64,000 nucleotides of DNA from Brevundimonas intermedia (GTDB taxonomy: Bacteria; Pseudomonadota; Alphaproteobacteria; Caulobacterales; Caulobacteraceae), in assembly GCF_004614235.1 (NCBI RefSeq), contig NZ_SPVH01000002.1:124001-188000 (forward strand). Direction: 5' to 3'. Below the pieces are notes generated by a model. The model saw nothing but the letters and a program-made list of their open reading frames with translations. It made no database searches and was not told the DNA's origin. The position numbers and the translations under genes were made by a program. Of the stretch, positions 54,612-64,000 are shown one piece after another. How positions within the stretch are numbered: position 1 is the stretch's first letter; every line of letters starts with the position of its first letter.

Positions 54612-54619
54612 TTAACCAT
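54612..54619 (+). promoter_or_regulatory. TTAACCAT half-site upstream of the secreted protein gene
   Basis: TTAACCAT lies 72 bases before the ATG 54691 in an AT-richer stretch (TATTTTTTGCGCC before it). It matches the single-half CtrA motif, as does 53304-53311. Occurrence by chance is possible. Confidence 0.3.
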
Positions 54620-54690
54620 AACGATGATTTTCGAAACCAAATCGGTCGTGGCATCGTTTGCGGCATGTCCTGACAATCGGAGATCGTCCC

Positions 54691-55431
54691 ATGTCCCGTC
54701 CCCTGGCCTGCGCCCTGTCCACACTGATGCTGGCGACGGCGCTGCCGGCGTCGGCCCAGACGCCCTCTGCGCTCAGAGACCTCGTCGGCGCCCGCGCGGG
54801 TCAGGCCGAGGGAGAGCTGACCCGTCGCGGCTATCAGGCCACGGATCGGTCCGAGGTCGTCGGCGACGGGCGCATGACCTATTGGCGCAACGGGAACGAC
54901 TGCGTGTCCATCATGACGCGCGACGGCCGCTACGCCTCGATCAACCAGGCTGGCCGCAGCGAATGCGGCTCGGGCGGCTCGAACAGCTCAAATGCGACGG
55001 CGATCGCGGCCGGGGTCGCCATCGTGGGCCTGGCCGCCGCCATCGCCGCCCACAACAACCGCCACCGCGACGCCGATGCCGACCACGACCGGGAGTATCA
55101 GCGCGGCTACGAGGCCGCCCTGCACGGCGCCGACTATGACGCCAATCACGAGACCGAGGGCTATCACGAAGGCTTCCTGGCCGGCGAGGACGAGGGTCAG
55201 AACCGCCGCCACGCCAACAGCGGCTGGGTGCAGAACGCCCCCTATGCGGCGCGCCAGGCCTGTTCGCGTCGCGCCGACGAGTTCCAGAACCGCCCCTATG
55301 GCTCCAGCGTGCCCATCGGCGTGCGCGACCTGGGACGCGGCGATTTCGAGCTGACGATGGCGACGGGCTCGTATCGTTCGCGCTGCACCGTCTCGGCCTC
55401 GGGCGACGTGCGGTCGATGGACCCCGGCTGA
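54691..55431 (+). CDS. secreted protein with Gly-zipper-like segment
   Basis: A 246-residue exported protein. Signal peptide RPLACALSTLMLATALPASA, then a folded region with TRRGYQATDRSEVVGDGRMT, YWRNGNDCVSIMTRDGRYAS, a hydrophobic Ala/Gly stretch (ATAIAAGVAIVGLAAAIAAH) and a His/Tyr-rich region (YQRGYEAALHGADYDANHET). It has no family assignment. The start has CGGAG 9 bases upstream. A periplasmic or outer membrane location is likely. Confidence 0.72.
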   Translation: MSRPLACALSTLMLATALPASAQTPSALRDLVGARAGQAEGELTRRGYQATDRSEVVGDGRMTYWRNGNDCVSIMTRDGRYASINQAGRSECGSGGSNSSNATAIAAGVAIVGLAAAIAAHNNRHRDADADHDREYQRGYEAALHGADYDANHETEGYHEGFLAGEDEGQNRRHANSGWVQNAPYAARQACSRRADEFQNRPYGSSVPIGVRDLGRGDFELTMATGSYRSRCTVSASGDVRSMDPG

Positions 55432-55435
55432 GCCG

Positions 55436-56104
55436 TCAGATCAAGGCGATGGGGATCAGGATCGCCTGCAGGTAGATCAGCGCCCGGACGAGGGCCAGGA
55501 CCGCAATCCTGGCCCCCTTGCCGACGGAGACGTTCAGCCGCCGCGCGAACCAGTGGGATTGCATGAACAGGAACCAGCACGTTCCGCCGATCATGATGGC
55601 GGCGCCGATCACGTTGGGCAGTTCGGGCCGCTGGAAGATGGAGCCGCCTATCGAAACGAAGGCGGCGCAGACGGCCGCCAGATAGCATTGGGCGTAGAAG
55701 GGCGGGCGCAGGGTCTCGCGACTGATCCGCTTCTTCTCGTGACGCAACAGGGTCACGGCGGCGACCAGCGGGATCAGGCTGAAGGCCAGGGAGCGGAACA
55801 GGATCAGGTTCTGCTGCGAGGCGAACAGCGTCCTGGTCACCGTCGAGACTTCGGGCGGCGGCGGCACATGCAGGGCCATGCCGATCAGATTGGCCAGGAC
55901 GACGGTGGCCAGCAGGAACAGGGGCGGGCTGAGCGCGTCGTCGTAGCGATGCTCCTCGCTGTCGCTCTGCTCGCGGTCAGAATAATCCATGGCCGCCAGC
56001 GGCCCACGCAGGATCCGCCACCAGGTCAGAGGATAGAAGACCAGCCAGCTGACGGCCTCGAAGAGAAACTCCTCGAAACTGCGCAGGATCTTCAGCAGGT
56101 CCAT
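55436..56104 (-). CDS. multi-span membrane protein of unknown function
   Basis: A 222-residue membrane protein, about five or six spans (FLFEAVSWLVFYPLTWWRIL, PLFLLATVVLANLIGMAL, LAFSLIPLVAAVTLL, YLAAVCAAFVSIGGSIF, VIGAAIMIGGTCWFLFM and ALVRALIYLQAILIPIALI). A cytoplasmic acidic loop (DREQSDSEEHRYDD) follows the first span. No motif identifies a family. ATG 56104 has GAGGG upstream. It ends 5 bases from the convergent secreted-protein gene. Confidence 0.75.
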   Translation of the reverse strand: MDLLKILRSFEEFLFEAVSWLVFYPLTWWRILRGPLAAMDYSDREQSDSEEHRYDDALSPPLFLLATVVLANLIGMALHVPPPPEVSTVTRTLFASQQNLILFRSLAFSLIPLVAAVTLLRHEKKRISRETLRPPFYAQCYLAAVCAAFVSIGGSIFQRPELPNVIGAAIMIGGTCWFLFMQSHWFARRLNVSVGKGARIAVLALVRALIYLQAILIPIALI

Positions 56105-56164
56105 TCCGCGTCCCTCGTCCACACCCCGCGATGGTGGGTCGTCGGGCCGCCGGTGGCAAGGCCG

Positions 56165-56596
56165 TTACGCCAGCGCGGCCTCGCGGATGCGCCCGACCAT
56201 GCTGTTCAGACCATTGGCGCGCTGGCGCGTCAGGGCCGACGGCAGGCCCAGCCGGTCCAGCGCCGCCCGCGCGTCGAAGGCCAGTATCTCGGCGGGCGTG
56301 CGGCCCGAATACAGTTTGAGCAGCAGGGCGATATTGCCCTTGGACAGGGCGCTGTCGCTGTCGGCGGCGAACCACAGCCGATCCTCGGTCGGCTTCACGG
56401 CCAGCCAGACCTGGGCCGCACAGCCCGGCACCTTGTTGGCTTCGAGCCGGTCGGCGTCGTCCAGCGGGGCCAGACCCTTGCCCAGTTCGATCACATATTC
56501 GATCCGCTGCTCCCAATCGCCCAGCAGGTCGAAATCCTCGGCCAGTTCGGCCAGGGTCTGGTCAATGCTGTCGGTCGGGGGCGCGCGCTCGGTCAT
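56165..56596 (-). CDS. sufE: SufE sulfur-acceptor protein
   Basis: A 143-residue SufE that accepts sulfane sulfur from the cysteine desulfurase SufS for iron-sulfur cluster assembly. The acceptor is Cys59 in NKVPGCAAQVWLAV. Other family motifs are LLGDWEQRIEYVIELGKGLA, FAADSDSALSKGNIALLLKL and LGLPSALTRQRANGLNSMV. Start ATG 56596 is preferred; the frame extends to 56659 without support. No suf operon is nearby, as is usual for stand-alone sufE in alphaproteobacteria. Confidence 0.92.
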   Translation of the reverse strand: MTERAPPTDSIDQTLAELAEDFDLLGDWEQRIEYVIELGKGLAPLDDADRLEANKVPGCAAQVWLAVKPTEDRLWFAADSDSALSKGNIALLLKLYSGRTPAEILAFDARAALDRLGLPSALTRQRANGLNSMVGRIREAALA

Positions 56597-56757
56597 GGCC
56601 CGCCAGATAGGCCGCCGGGCCGTTAACGACAACCGGCCGTTTTGTCCCCCGATATTCATGGTGAACGCCGCGATGGGGTTCGCCTTACGGGGGAGCGGCC
56701 TCGCTCCGACTCAAGGCGGAGACTAGTCTGGACGCAGACAGAACAACGGCCCGCCGC

Positions 56758-58452
56758 TTGAAATCCGACGCCCACACCAGATTACAGGACGACCGACGCC
56801 CCTACGAACAAGGTGGCGCGCCGCTGGTCGCCCTATGGCACGCGATCTGGGCCGTGGCGATCAGCCTGACGGCCCTGGCGGCCCAGATGCTGGACGGGCT
56901 GAAGGACGCGCCCCTGGCGGCCCTGTTGATCATGGCCTTCCCCGGCATCTTCGGCGTGGTGCTGATGGTGCGCGACACCGCCGGCCTGCGGTTCGCGACC
57001 ATGGCCGGCTGGTTGCTGGCGGCCACGGCGTCGGCGGGGCTGACGGGGGGCGCGACCGGGGCCTTGCCGGGGCTGATACTGATGCCTCTGGCCGCCGGGA
57101 TCGCCCTCGATCATGGCAGGACAGGCGCCGACCGGCTGACGCGGCTGGGCGCCTTCGCGGTCATCCTGCCGCTGCTGTCGGGCCTGATCTCGACCTGGCT
57201 GAACGGGCCGGAGGCGCAAGCTCCGCTGCTGGCGGCCGTCTCGGGCCTGCTGGCCATGGGCGCCATCATCGCCGCCATGCGCCTGACCTGGAGCGAGCGC
57301 CAGCGGCGTCTGGCCGACGCCGAAGACGAGGCCGCCCGCATCGCCGCCCTGCTGCAAGACCAGCCGGCCCTGACCCTGCTGCTCGATCCGTCCGGCCGCG
57401 CCGTGGCGACCTGGGGCAATCCACCGCCCGCCCTGTCGGTGCTGGCGCTCAGTGAGCAGGGGCTGATCTCGGCCGTCCATGCGCCCGACCGCCCGGCGGT
57501 GTCCGCCGCCCTGGCCCGCGCCCTGTCGGGTCAACAGGTCGAGGTCCAGTTCACCCCGCGCATCGCCCTGGATCGCCGCGTCGTCATGATCCTGGGGCCA
57601 TTCCACAACGACGGCGACCGACCCCGCCTGATCGCCCAGGCTTTCGACGGCACGGCCCAGTTCGCCCGCGAACTCGGCCTTGAGACCGCCCGCGTCGAGG
57701 CCGAGGCCCAGTCCGCCGGCAAGACCCGCTTTTTGGCGAACATGAGCCACGAGCTGCGCACCCCGCTGAACGCCGTCATCGGGTTTGCGGACATCATGCG
57801 CCAGAAGCTGTTCGGCCCCCTGCCCGACCGCTACGCCGGATACGCCGACGCCATCCACCAAGCGGGCGGGCACCTGTTGGACCTGATCAACGACGTGCTG
57901 GACCTGTCCAAGATCGAGGCCGAACGCTACCAGCTGGTCATGGAGGCCTTCGACGCCCGCGACGCCGTGTCCGCCGCCGTCGCCCTCGTCCGGCTCCAGG
58001 CCGACGACAAGGGCGTGGACCTCGCCGCCGTCCTGCCGTCCGAGCCGGTGAAGGTGCGCGCCGACGCCCGCGCCCTGAAGCAGATGGCGCTGAACCTGCT
58101 GTCCAATGCGGTCAAGTTCACCCCCGCCGGCGGCTCGGTCACCATCACCCTGGACGCCGACGGCCCGGACCTGGATCTGGTCGTGTCCGACACCGGCGTC
58201 GGCATCGCGCCGCAAGACCTCAAACGCCTGGGCCGCCCCTTCGAACAGGCCGGCGGCGCCGACCAGAAGGCGCAAGGCACCGGCCTGGGCCTGTCCCTGG
58301 TCCGTTCCCTGACCGAACTGCACGGCGGCCGCATGACCATCGACAGCACCCTGGGCGAAGGCGCCGCGGTGATGATCCGGTTGCCGGTGATGGTGGTGGA
58401 AGAGACGAGCGAGACGGTCGCCGAGGCGACGCCGGTCACAGTCGAGGCTTGA
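56758..58452 (+). CDS. membrane histidine kinase of the PdhS/DivJ group
   Basis: A 564-residue sensor kinase. Residues 25-175 hold about five or six membrane spans, 180-300 form a PAS-like region, and the HisKA box has His331 in RFLANMSHELRTPLNAVIGF. The following AGYADAIHQAGGHLLDLIND and VLDLSKIEAERYQL are the signature of the DivJ/PleC/PdhS family, which acts on DivK and PleD. The ATPase part is NLLSNAVKFTPAGGSVTI, DTGVGIAPQDL and GTGLGLSLVRSLTELHGG. The topology resembles DivJ; the exact identity is inferred. TTG 56758 is the start; it is divergent from sufE. Confidence 0.82.
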   Translation: MKSDAHTRLQDDRRPYEQGGAPLVALWHAIWAVAISLTALAAQMLDGLKDAPLAALLIMAFPGIFGVVLMVRDTAGLRFATMAGWLLAATASAGLTGGATGALPGLILMPLAAGIALDHGRTGADRLTRLGAFAVILPLLSGLISTWLNGPEAQAPLLAAVSGLLAMGAIIAAMRLTWSERQRRLADAEDEAARIAALLQDQPALTLLLDPSGRAVATWGNPPPALSVLALSEQGLISAVHAPDRPAVSAALARALSGQQVEVQFTPRIALDRRVVMILGPFHNDGDRPRLIAQAFDGTAQFARELGLETARVEAEAQSAGKTRFLANMSHELRTPLNAVIGFADIMRQKLFGPLPDRYAGYADAIHQAGGHLLDLINDVLDLSKIEAERYQLVMEAFDARDAVSAAVALVRLQADDKGVDLAAVLPSEPVKVRADARALKQMALNLLSNAVKFTPAGGSVTITLDADGPDLDLVVSDTGVGIAPQDLKRLGRPFEQAGGADQKAQGTGLGLSLVRSLTELHGGRMTIDSTLGEGAAVMIRLPVMVVEETSETVAEATPVTVEA

Positions 58453-58568
58453 TACCTGGTAGACATTAAGCTGCGGGGTATTGGCTTAGATACGCCCTTG
58501 ACGAGCCTCGTTAGTGCCACTTGGTATCAGGACTCGAAAGTGTCAGTCTGACGTCGAGGGGGCACCTG

Positions 58569-59255
58569 ATGTCTGAAAAGAATGACGCGCTCGTTTATGG
58601 CTTCAAACCTGACGCTTGGGAGCGCTTGCCAGAATGGCTCCAGACCTTCGTCACGGAGTCCAATGAGCGCAATGCGCATGCGCACCACAGCGCCCATCGT
58701 CACGCATCGCAGACGCTTCAAGATCAAGCATGGAAAGCCAGCGACTTTGTCTTGAAGACATTGGTGACTGTCCAAGGCGGTTCGCTGGTCGCAATCTTAG
58801 CGTTTCTGGGCTCGCTCACTCAGCGCCGATCACAGTTAGATGTTGCTCCCCTCCTCGCCTCACTTGGCGGTCTAGGACTGGGCCTGCTGTTCGCAATAGC
58901 CGCAGCATTCTGCGCTTATTTCGTTGCAGTGTATTACGCAGCCGGACACGACCGTCGGGAAACGTCCTTTTCCCACCCGTTTGTTCAAACGACCCCAGAA
59001 GGCGAAGCACACGATAGAATTGGCGAAACTTTTCGATTGTGGGGCATCGGGTTCGCAGTCGCGAGCTTGGTTTCAGCAGTTATCGGTATTGCAGCATTTG
59101 GCCTTTTCACAGTTAAGGCGCTGACTGCCCCGGAACGGGTCGCACATACGTCTCCGATGGAGACGGTATCGGCGCCTCAGATCGCAGAAAAGCCCGCCGT
59201 CCGAGAGGACGCGCGAGCGCTGAATTCGGAAGCAAGCAGACCCAAAGATCGCTAA
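58569..59255 (+). CDS. unidentified membrane protein, lower GC
   Basis: A 228-residue protein with three likely membrane spans (LVTVQGGSLVAILAFLGSLT, ASLGGLGLGLLFAIAAAFCA and GIGFAVASLVSAVIGIAAFG). The N-terminus is hydrophilic and His-rich (HAHHSAHRHA). No family recognised. ATG 58569 has GAGGGGG upstream. Codon use is visibly less GC-rich than neighbours (TTAG, GAATTC, AAAG runs), hinting at horizontal acquisition. A TGATACC/GGTATCA repeat flanks the 60-base region upstream of it. Confidence 0.65.
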   Translation: MSEKNDALVYGFKPDAWERLPEWLQTFVTESNERNAHAHHSAHRHASQTLQDQAWKASDFVLKTLVTVQGGSLVAILAFLGSLTQRRSQLDVAPLLASLGGLGLGLLFAIAAAFCAYFVAVYYAAGHDRRETSFSHPFVQTTPEGEAHDRIGETFRLWGIGFAVASLVSAVIGIAAFGLFTVKALTAPERVAHTSPMETVSAPQIAEKPAVREDARALNSEASRPKDR

Positions 59256-59274
59256 GGGCGAACGCCTGCCGCCG

Positions 59275-60135
59275 CTAAACCTGCCCCATCGCCAGGAACG
59301 CCCGACCCGCCGCGAAATCCCCGGCTTCGAAGGTGGAGCGGGCGATGCTGCCGTCGCGGAACAGGAATTCGACGGTGAAGACCTCGCGCGGGTCCAGCGC
59401 CGACAGGGCGTCGGCGGCGGCGGCGGGGAACAGCCAAGCCTGACCGGCCGGGCGGCCTTCGGACAGCAACATGGCGTCAGCGCTGGTCACCCCGGCGGCC
59501 CAGAAGGCGCGGCGCTGGGCGACCGGCGGCAGGTCGTGCGCCAGCCACGGACGCGGCGCCACCGTGTGGTCGCGCATCACCACCCGCACCCCGGTCGGAC
59601 GCGAGCGCCCCTGCCAGGACACCACGGCCGCCAGTTGATCCGGCCGGTCCATGCCGCCCACGACCCCGAACCGCACCGGAGAGGCGCCGGTCACGGTCGC
59701 CTGCATCAGCCGCCAGGTCGGGCGGGCATAGGCGGCGCGGTCCGCGCTCCAGCGCCGGCGCTCGCCGGGAAACTCCATCTTCGTCACCCGCGACCAGCCG
59801 GAAAAGGCGGTCTGGACCCGGCCGCTGACCGTCTTCAGATCGGCCGAGCCGCACGGCGTCGATCCCGCCCGCGCCCGCGCCCGCTGCGCCGTCTCGGCCA
59901 GCTGCCGGTCGTTCGAGCCCGCGCGTAGGGCCGCGCCCCGCGCCTGATAGGCCGCGGCGGTCAGGGCCGCGGTCAGTTGCGGCGCGAACAGGCCGCAGCG
60001 ATCGTTGGCGGCCAGCACGAAGCTGCGCTCATAAAAGCGGTCCTGCGGCGCGGCGAACGCCACTATGGGGGTCGCCGCCATCAGCACGGCGGACATCAAG
60101 GCTCTGGCGCGCCGGGGGGAAAGGCCTATCCTCAT
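59275..60135 (-). CDS. exported protein of unknown function
   Basis: A 286-residue protein with a signal peptide (LMSAVLMAATPIVAFAAPQD). The mature part has two conserved-looking Cys (ANDRCGLF and GSTPCGSADL) and an Ala/Arg-rich composition. The second half (FGVVGGMDRPDQLAAVVSWQ, GVRVVMRDHTVAPRPWLAHD) looks beta-rich. No recognisable domain. It is divergent from the DUF1491 gene. Confidence 0.68.
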   Translation of the reverse strand: MRIGLSPRRARALMSAVLMAATPIVAFAAPQDRFYERSFVLAANDRCGLFAPQLTAALTAAAYQARGAALRAGSNDRQLAETAQRARARAGSTPCGSADLKTVSGRVQTAFSGWSRVTKMEFPGERRRWSADRAAYARPTWRLMQATVTGASPVRFGVVGGMDRPDQLAAVVSWQGRSRPTGVRVVMRDHTVAPRPWLAHDLPPVAQRRAFWAAGVTSADAMLLSEGRPAGQAWLFPAAAADALSALDPREVFTVEFLFRDGSIARSTFEAGDFAAGRAFLAMGQV

Positions 60136-60190
60136 GCCGCCACCCTAGCCCGCCAGGGTTGGGGTTCCGTGTTCGAGCAGGGTTAGCGAA

Positions 60191-60520
60191 TTGCTTCTTT
60201 CCAGCGACCTGTGGGTCAGCGCCCTGATCCGCCGCGCCCAGATCGAGGGCGCCTACGCCACCGTGGTCGCCAAGGGCGACGACCGCGCCGGCTCGGTCAT
60301 CGTCAAGGCCTATGACACCTCCACCCGCACCGCGCGCCTGTTCACCGAGGCCTTCGGAACCGACGGCGACCGCCTGTGGATCCAGCCGGTGACGTCCGAC
60401 AGTGAAAGCGAACTGGACGCCTACATCGCCCGCCAGCGCGGGTATGACCCGGATTTGTGGGTGGTCGAGATCGAGGACCGGCAGGGCCGGCATTTCATCA
60501 CGGAGAAGGTGCAGGGGTAG
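60191..60520 (+). CDS. DUF1491 protein
   Basis: A 109-residue protein of the DUF1491 family: LLSSDLWVSALIRRAQIEGA, YATVVAKGDDRAGSVIVKAY, YIARQRGYDPDLWVVEIEDR. Start TTG 60191 is set by homology with family members that begin RLSTDLWVSAL-like, and AGGG lies about 9 bases upstream. Widespread in alphaproteobacteria; molecular role unknown. Confidence 0.88.
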   Translation: MLLSSDLWVSALIRRAQIEGAYATVVAKGDDRAGSVIVKAYDTSTRTARLFTEAFGTDGDRLWIQPVTSDSESELDAYIARQRGYDPDLWVVEIEDRQGRHFITEKVQG

Positions 60521-60544
60521 GCGGGATATCTACCCAACCTTCAA

Positions 60545-61750
60545 TCAGCCAAGCGTCCTCACGTCGTAAATGAATTGATCCAGCGTGATTAGCTTCGGTT
60601 GAATGCTCTCCGGGAAGGCGCTGACCAGACTGGAGGGGATCACCAACTGAAGGTTGGCGGCCTGCATTTCGGCGAACTGGTTCTCCGAAACGCCTTCCTG
60701 CAGCGTGAGAAGGTGTTTGACGGGAACGCGATCCGCTTCGTTCAGCACCTGTCGCCACCGATCCCGCGCAGTTGTTTTCGCGGCGAGCATGCGCAGCCGA
60801 TCCTTCGGAAAGCTCTCATCGGCATAGGCCTGTGCAGAGGGGAACAGGAAGTCGGGTTTCTTGTCGCCCTCCGAGGTCGCCCCGTGGCTGAACTGCCGAT
60901 GTTCCACCAATCCTTCTTCTAGGAAGATTTCCCGCGCGTGGAGTTCGAGAGATCGTCCCGAGCGAGACTTGCGGCGTTGCAGGATCGTCTGCGCGAGGGT
61001 GAGGAAGTCATCCAGAGAGCGAAAGCCGCTGCCGACCTTTGGCCCCTCCAGGGCTTCCTCGACGGATTTGAAAATCTCGAACTCACATTTGCGGCGACGG
61101 ATCAGCCTGTCGTCCGGCATCAGACTTTGAAGCGCCTGCATCTCGACCGACCGCTTCACGATTTCGGCGGCGCTGGGAAATCGTTCGAGCCAGTGCGGAG
61201 GCATTTCCGAGGGCGATAAAGCGCAGGACGTGCGCACGACGCCTGTGGCGAATAGACTGATTGGCTGACCGGGTTGCCAAGTTATGGCTTTGCCGGGATC
61301 GACTGGGCCGACCAGATCTTCGATGACCTCGCTCTCGTAGCCGTTACATACCCAAACATGGATCGCGGTTGCGCCAGACGCCAACGCGCCATTCTCAAAG
61401 ACAAAGACAGCCAAAGCCCCCGTGCTGTCGGGGTCAAGCAGTGCAGATGCGCCACCACCCCACCCCGTGACACGCGCCTCATTTCGCGTCAGCCTGTTGT
61501 ACCAAATCGCGGTAACAGACCGCACTTCCGTTCCGGAATCGACAAATGCGTCGATTTGAACCCGTGGATTCTTGACCTCCCAGTTTTGCAGTTGGGGCAA
61601 TACCCGGAACAATAGTTCCTTGGGAATGTAGGGCCCGGCCTGGTGAGACTTGTTGGCCAGAGTGTCGTTGGCCGACAGGCGCTTCAGATACCAGACATGA
61701 TCTGGCTTAGAAAACTCCGAGATCCAGTCTGGCAACCTCATTACCGGCAT
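60545..61750 (-). CDS. EcoRII-type restriction endonuclease
   Basis: A 401-residue homologue of R.EcoRII (CCWGG). The N-terminal effector domain opens VWYLKRLSANDTLANKSHQA, GPYIPKELLF, followed by NPRVQIDAF and DPDSTGALAVFVF. The C-terminal PD-(D/E)xK nuclease has RRKSRSGRSLELHAREIFLE, GDKKPDFLFPSAQAYADESF and RMLAAKTTARDRWRQVLNEA. EcoRII enzymes need two sites for cleavage. Start at 61750 overlaps the vsr stop by one base (TGATG). GC is lower than the chromosome average. Confidence 0.93.
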   Translation of the reverse strand: MPVMRLPDWISEFSKPDHVWYLKRLSANDTLANKSHQAGPYIPKELLFRVLPQLQNWEVKNPRVQIDAFVDSGTEVRSVTAIWYNRLTRNEARVTGWGGGASALLDPDSTGALAVFVFENGALASGATAIHVWVCNGYESEVIEDLVGPVDPGKAITWQPGQPISLFATGVVRTSCALSPSEMPPHWLERFPSAAEIVKRSVEMQALQSLMPDDRLIRRRKCEFEIFKSVEEALEGPKVGSGFRSLDDFLTLAQTILQRRKSRSGRSLELHAREIFLEEGLVEHRQFSHGATSEGDKKPDFLFPSAQAYADESFPKDRLRMLAAKTTARDRWRQVLNEADRVPVKHLLTLQEGVSENQFAEMQAANLQLVIPSSLVSAFPESIQPKLITLDQFIYDVRTLG

Positions 61751-62205
61751 CAGGATACGCCTTCGATCTGTAGGCCGACTTCATCAGATCGAAGCCAGCT
61801 TTCAAGCTTGGCGATAACATCTTCGAGTTGCAAGCGCGTTTTGCCTTTCAACGCACACTCCCAAACGATAGCGACCCGCCAGTTGGCGTTAGCTAGACGC
61901 GCCAACGCCGCCGCATCAACGCTACAGTTGCGCTGGATCTTCTGTTTCCAGAATTCTGGCCGCGTCTTCGGCCACTTGAAGAGGTGGCAATCATGCCCGT
62001 GCCAGAAGCATCCGTGGACGAAGATCACGGCCCTATACTTCGGCAGGCACAAATCTGGATTGCCCGGCAAGTCCTTGCAATGGATCCGATAGCGAAACCC
62101 TTGCGCGTGAAGCGCCTTTCTGACGAGCAGTTCGGGCTTGGTGTTCTTACCTTTGATACCGGACATCATCCGGCTGCGGGTTGCAGGGTCGACTATATCA
62201 GCCAA
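61750..62205 (-). CDS. vsr: Vsr very-short-patch repair endonuclease
   Basis: A 151-residue Vsr that nicks T:G mismatches arising when 5-methylcytosine deaminates, as it does at Dcm/EcoRII sites. Motifs: [60 protein letters not shown]. The overlap with both the methylase stop (8 bases) and the nuclease start implies one operon. Complements the cytosine methylation next door. Confidence 0.94.
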   Translation of the reverse strand: MADIVDPATRSRMMSGIKGKNTKPELLVRKALHAQGFRYRIHCKDLPGNPDLCLPKYRAVIFVHGCFWHGHDCHLFKWPKTRPEFWKQKIQRNCSVDAAALARLANANWRVAIVWECALKGKTRLQLEDVIAKLESWLRSDEVGLQIEGVS

Positions 62206-63397
62206 CCGCCACCTTGCGTTGAGCAGCCAGCGCCCGGAACAGGTGAGGCTTCATATGTTCGGCGACAGCCTTCACAGTAGGAACGACGACCGAGTTTCCG
62301 AATTGCCGATAGGCTTGCGTGTCCGAGACAGGGATGATGAAGTCATTCCCCTGCGGATCATCAAAGCCCATCAAACGGGCGCACTCTCTAGGGGTCAGAC
62401 GTCTCGGCGCTTTGTCATCTTCCTGACGTATAAGAATCTCGGAGCCGTCCTTGTAGTAGCGCGCGGAGAGGGTGCGCGCGACGTCATCAGGCCCCACAAG
62501 ACCAAACCCAAAACCGTTACCGGCTGCCTGATGCTTCTCCTTGTATCTCTGGAGATAATTCCAGAGATGATCAGTCAAAGTGTATTTCTCCGCCACACGG
62601 CCAGAGTTCCCAACAGTGAATCTCTGATCAGGCGCTTCCGACCCGTCGCCCGGATGAAGGATGTCCCGCAATTTTGGTTTGGCATCAGGAACTTTCAGAT
62701 CGGCGAACCTGAACCCTTGATCCTCCCGGAATCCGACGATGAAAATCCGCTCGCGGTGCTGGGGAGTCCACGAACGGCCGTCGATGACCCGGAAGTCGAT
62801 TTTGTATTTAAGTTCTTTTTCCAGGACGTCCTTGATTGTCTGGAATGTTTTTCCCTTGTCGTGACCGATTAGGTTGCGGACATTCTCAAGCAGGAAGGCC
62901 GCAGGTCGATGATGCGCGATGATCCGCGCCACGTCGAAAAACAACGTGCCCTGCGTTTTGTCCTCAAAGCCATGCGCACGCCCGAGCGCGTTCTTTTTGG
63001 ATACACCGGCGATTGAGAACGGCTGACATGGGAAACCAGCCAACAGAACGTCATGAGCAGGAATATCCTCGACATCGACTTTTGTGATGTCCCCGTTGAT
63101 CTCGTGATCGTCGTTCGGGAAGTTCGCAGCGTAAGTTTTCTGGCTATACTTGTCCCACTCGGAGGTAAAAACGCATTTACCGCCAATGGACTCAAAGCCG
63201 CGCCGCAGTCCGCCGATGCCAGCAAACAAATCGATGAACGTGAATTCTGAAGAAGTGTCACTTGTATTAGAACGTACAAGCTTGAGCTTCGACTGAACGC
63301 CTTTAGGCTGGGCCGGTCCGTCGATGTAGCCGCGGCTTACGGCGATATCAGCCGCTGCCTTTCCGGCTTGCTTCACCATGCTCGCATACTCCGACAC
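62198..63397 (-). CDS. C5-cytosine DNA methyltransferase (Dcm/M.EcoRII-like)
   Basis: A 399-residue m5C methylase. Motif [21 protein letters not shown], catalytic Cys in [13 protein letters not shown] (IV), ENVRNL (VI), [11 protein letters not shown] (VIII), [10 protein letters not shown] (X). The variable region (about 220-290) sets specificity, expected CCWGG from its EcoRII partner. GTG 63397 has GGGGA 7 bases before; the ATG six codons later, with GGAG 9 bases before, is possible. First gene of the RM operon. Confidence 0.93.
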   Translation of the reverse strand: MSEYASMVKQAGKAAADIAVSRGYIDGPAQPKGVQSKLKLVRSNTSDTSSEFTFIDLFAGIGGLRRGFESIGGKCVFTSEWDKYSQKTYAANFPNDDHEINGDITKVDVEDIPAHDVLLAGFPCQPFSIAGVSKKNALGRAHGFEDKTQGTLFFDVARIIAHHRPAAFLLENVRNLIGHDKGKTFQTIKDVLEKELKYKIDFRVIDGRSWTPQHRERIFIVGFREDQGFRFADLKVPDAKPKLRDILHPGDGSEAPDQRFTVGNSGRVAEKYTLTDHLWNYLQRYKEKHQAAGNGFGFGLVGPDDVARTLSARYYKDGSEILIRQEDDKAPRRLTPRECARLMGFDDPQGNDFIIPVSDTQAYRQFGNSVVVPTVKAVAEHMKPHLFRALAAQRKVAVG

Positions 63398-63431
63398 GGT
63401 CGATTCCCCGCTTGCTCAAGTTGGCAGACTG

Positions 63432-63447
63432 CCAGGTTTCCGCCAGG
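63432..63447. promoter_or_regulatory. paired CCAGG sites upstream of the methylase gene
   Basis: Two CCAGG sequences (CCWGG) at 63432-63436 and 63443-63447, 11 bp apart, lie 35-50 bases before the methylase start. M.EcoRII is known to repress its own gene by binding upstream, so these could be autoregulatory sites. Confidence 0.4.
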
Positions 63448-63467
63448 AGAACAAGTCATGAACTTAA

Positions 63468-64000
<533 letters not shown>

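Noticed and set aside
56833..58323. 496-codon minus-strand frame opposite the DivJ-like kinase
   Set aside because: It is shadow translation, Gly/Gln/Arg-rich, without motifs.
58450..58529. insertion-sequence ends flanking the region upstream of the low-GC membrane protein (TGATACC/GGTATCA)
   Set aside because: The arms are only 7 bp, no transposase or target duplication is visible, and chance is likely.

Overview
The window is a high-GC alphaproteobacterial chromosome segment. It encodes CtrA, a PdhS/DivJ-type histidine kinase, a MucR/Ros regulator, an alphaproteobacterial RpoH, flagellar FliI/FliJ and a Rhodobacter-type gene transfer agent (GTA). Frequent TTG/GTG starts, dense overlapping gene starts and clustered GANTC (CcrM) sites upstream of ctrA point to Caulobacteraceae, most likely Brevundimonas or a close relative. 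The genus is an inference.

Layout. 1-5.8 kb: end of an unknown gene, a tiny membrane protein, rpoH with a heat-shock-type promoter, a receiver-like protein with Glu at the phosphorylation position, purA, serC and a J-domain chaperone. 5.9-25.2 kb: a GTA cluster on the minus strand, running from g1/g2 (terminase, near 25 kb) through head spike base, GDSL hydrolase, acyltransferase, portal, g3.5, protease, capsid, connectors, tail proteins, tape measure and baseplate to the g15 megatron (5.9 kb). It is broken by three pairs of plus-strand genes: a Phd/VapC module, two membrane or low-complexity proteins, and two cold-shock-like/DUF805 proteins. Palindromic repeats sit at at least seven gene junctions. 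The tail tube gene (g9) appears fused to the end of g10 with the material between them lost, so the particle is probably not functional as encoded here.

25.3-42.6 kb: housekeeping and accessory genes, including an SMR pump with TetR regulator, Uup-type ABC-F ATPase, HSL esterase, hybrid histidine kinase, TonB-like protein, orphan NMT1-like binding protein, two DUF2336 proteins flanking mucR, a lipoprotein/OmpA/zinc-ribbon operon and cysK. 42.7-60.5 kb: signalling and motility (HisKA_2 kinase, Lrp with a divergent exporter, soluble chemoreceptor, fliI-fliJ), a GH10 xylanase, a serine hydrolase, arr, ctrA with a GANTC/TTAA-rich promoter region, a DnaA-domain-IV-like small protein with a DUF6456 protein, sufE and a DivJ-like kinase. 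60.5-63.4 kb: a lower-GC EcoRII-type restriction-modification operon (Dcm-like methylase, Vsr, EcoRII nuclease). 63.5 kb to the end: the 3' part of lepA.

The most unusual features are the repeat-decorated, apparently decaying GTA cluster with a GDSL hydrolase in the spike-fibre position, palindromic repeats that supply start and stop codons or whole protein ends, and the tandem cold-shock/DUF805 fusions. No tRNA, rRNA or CRISPR array was recognised.
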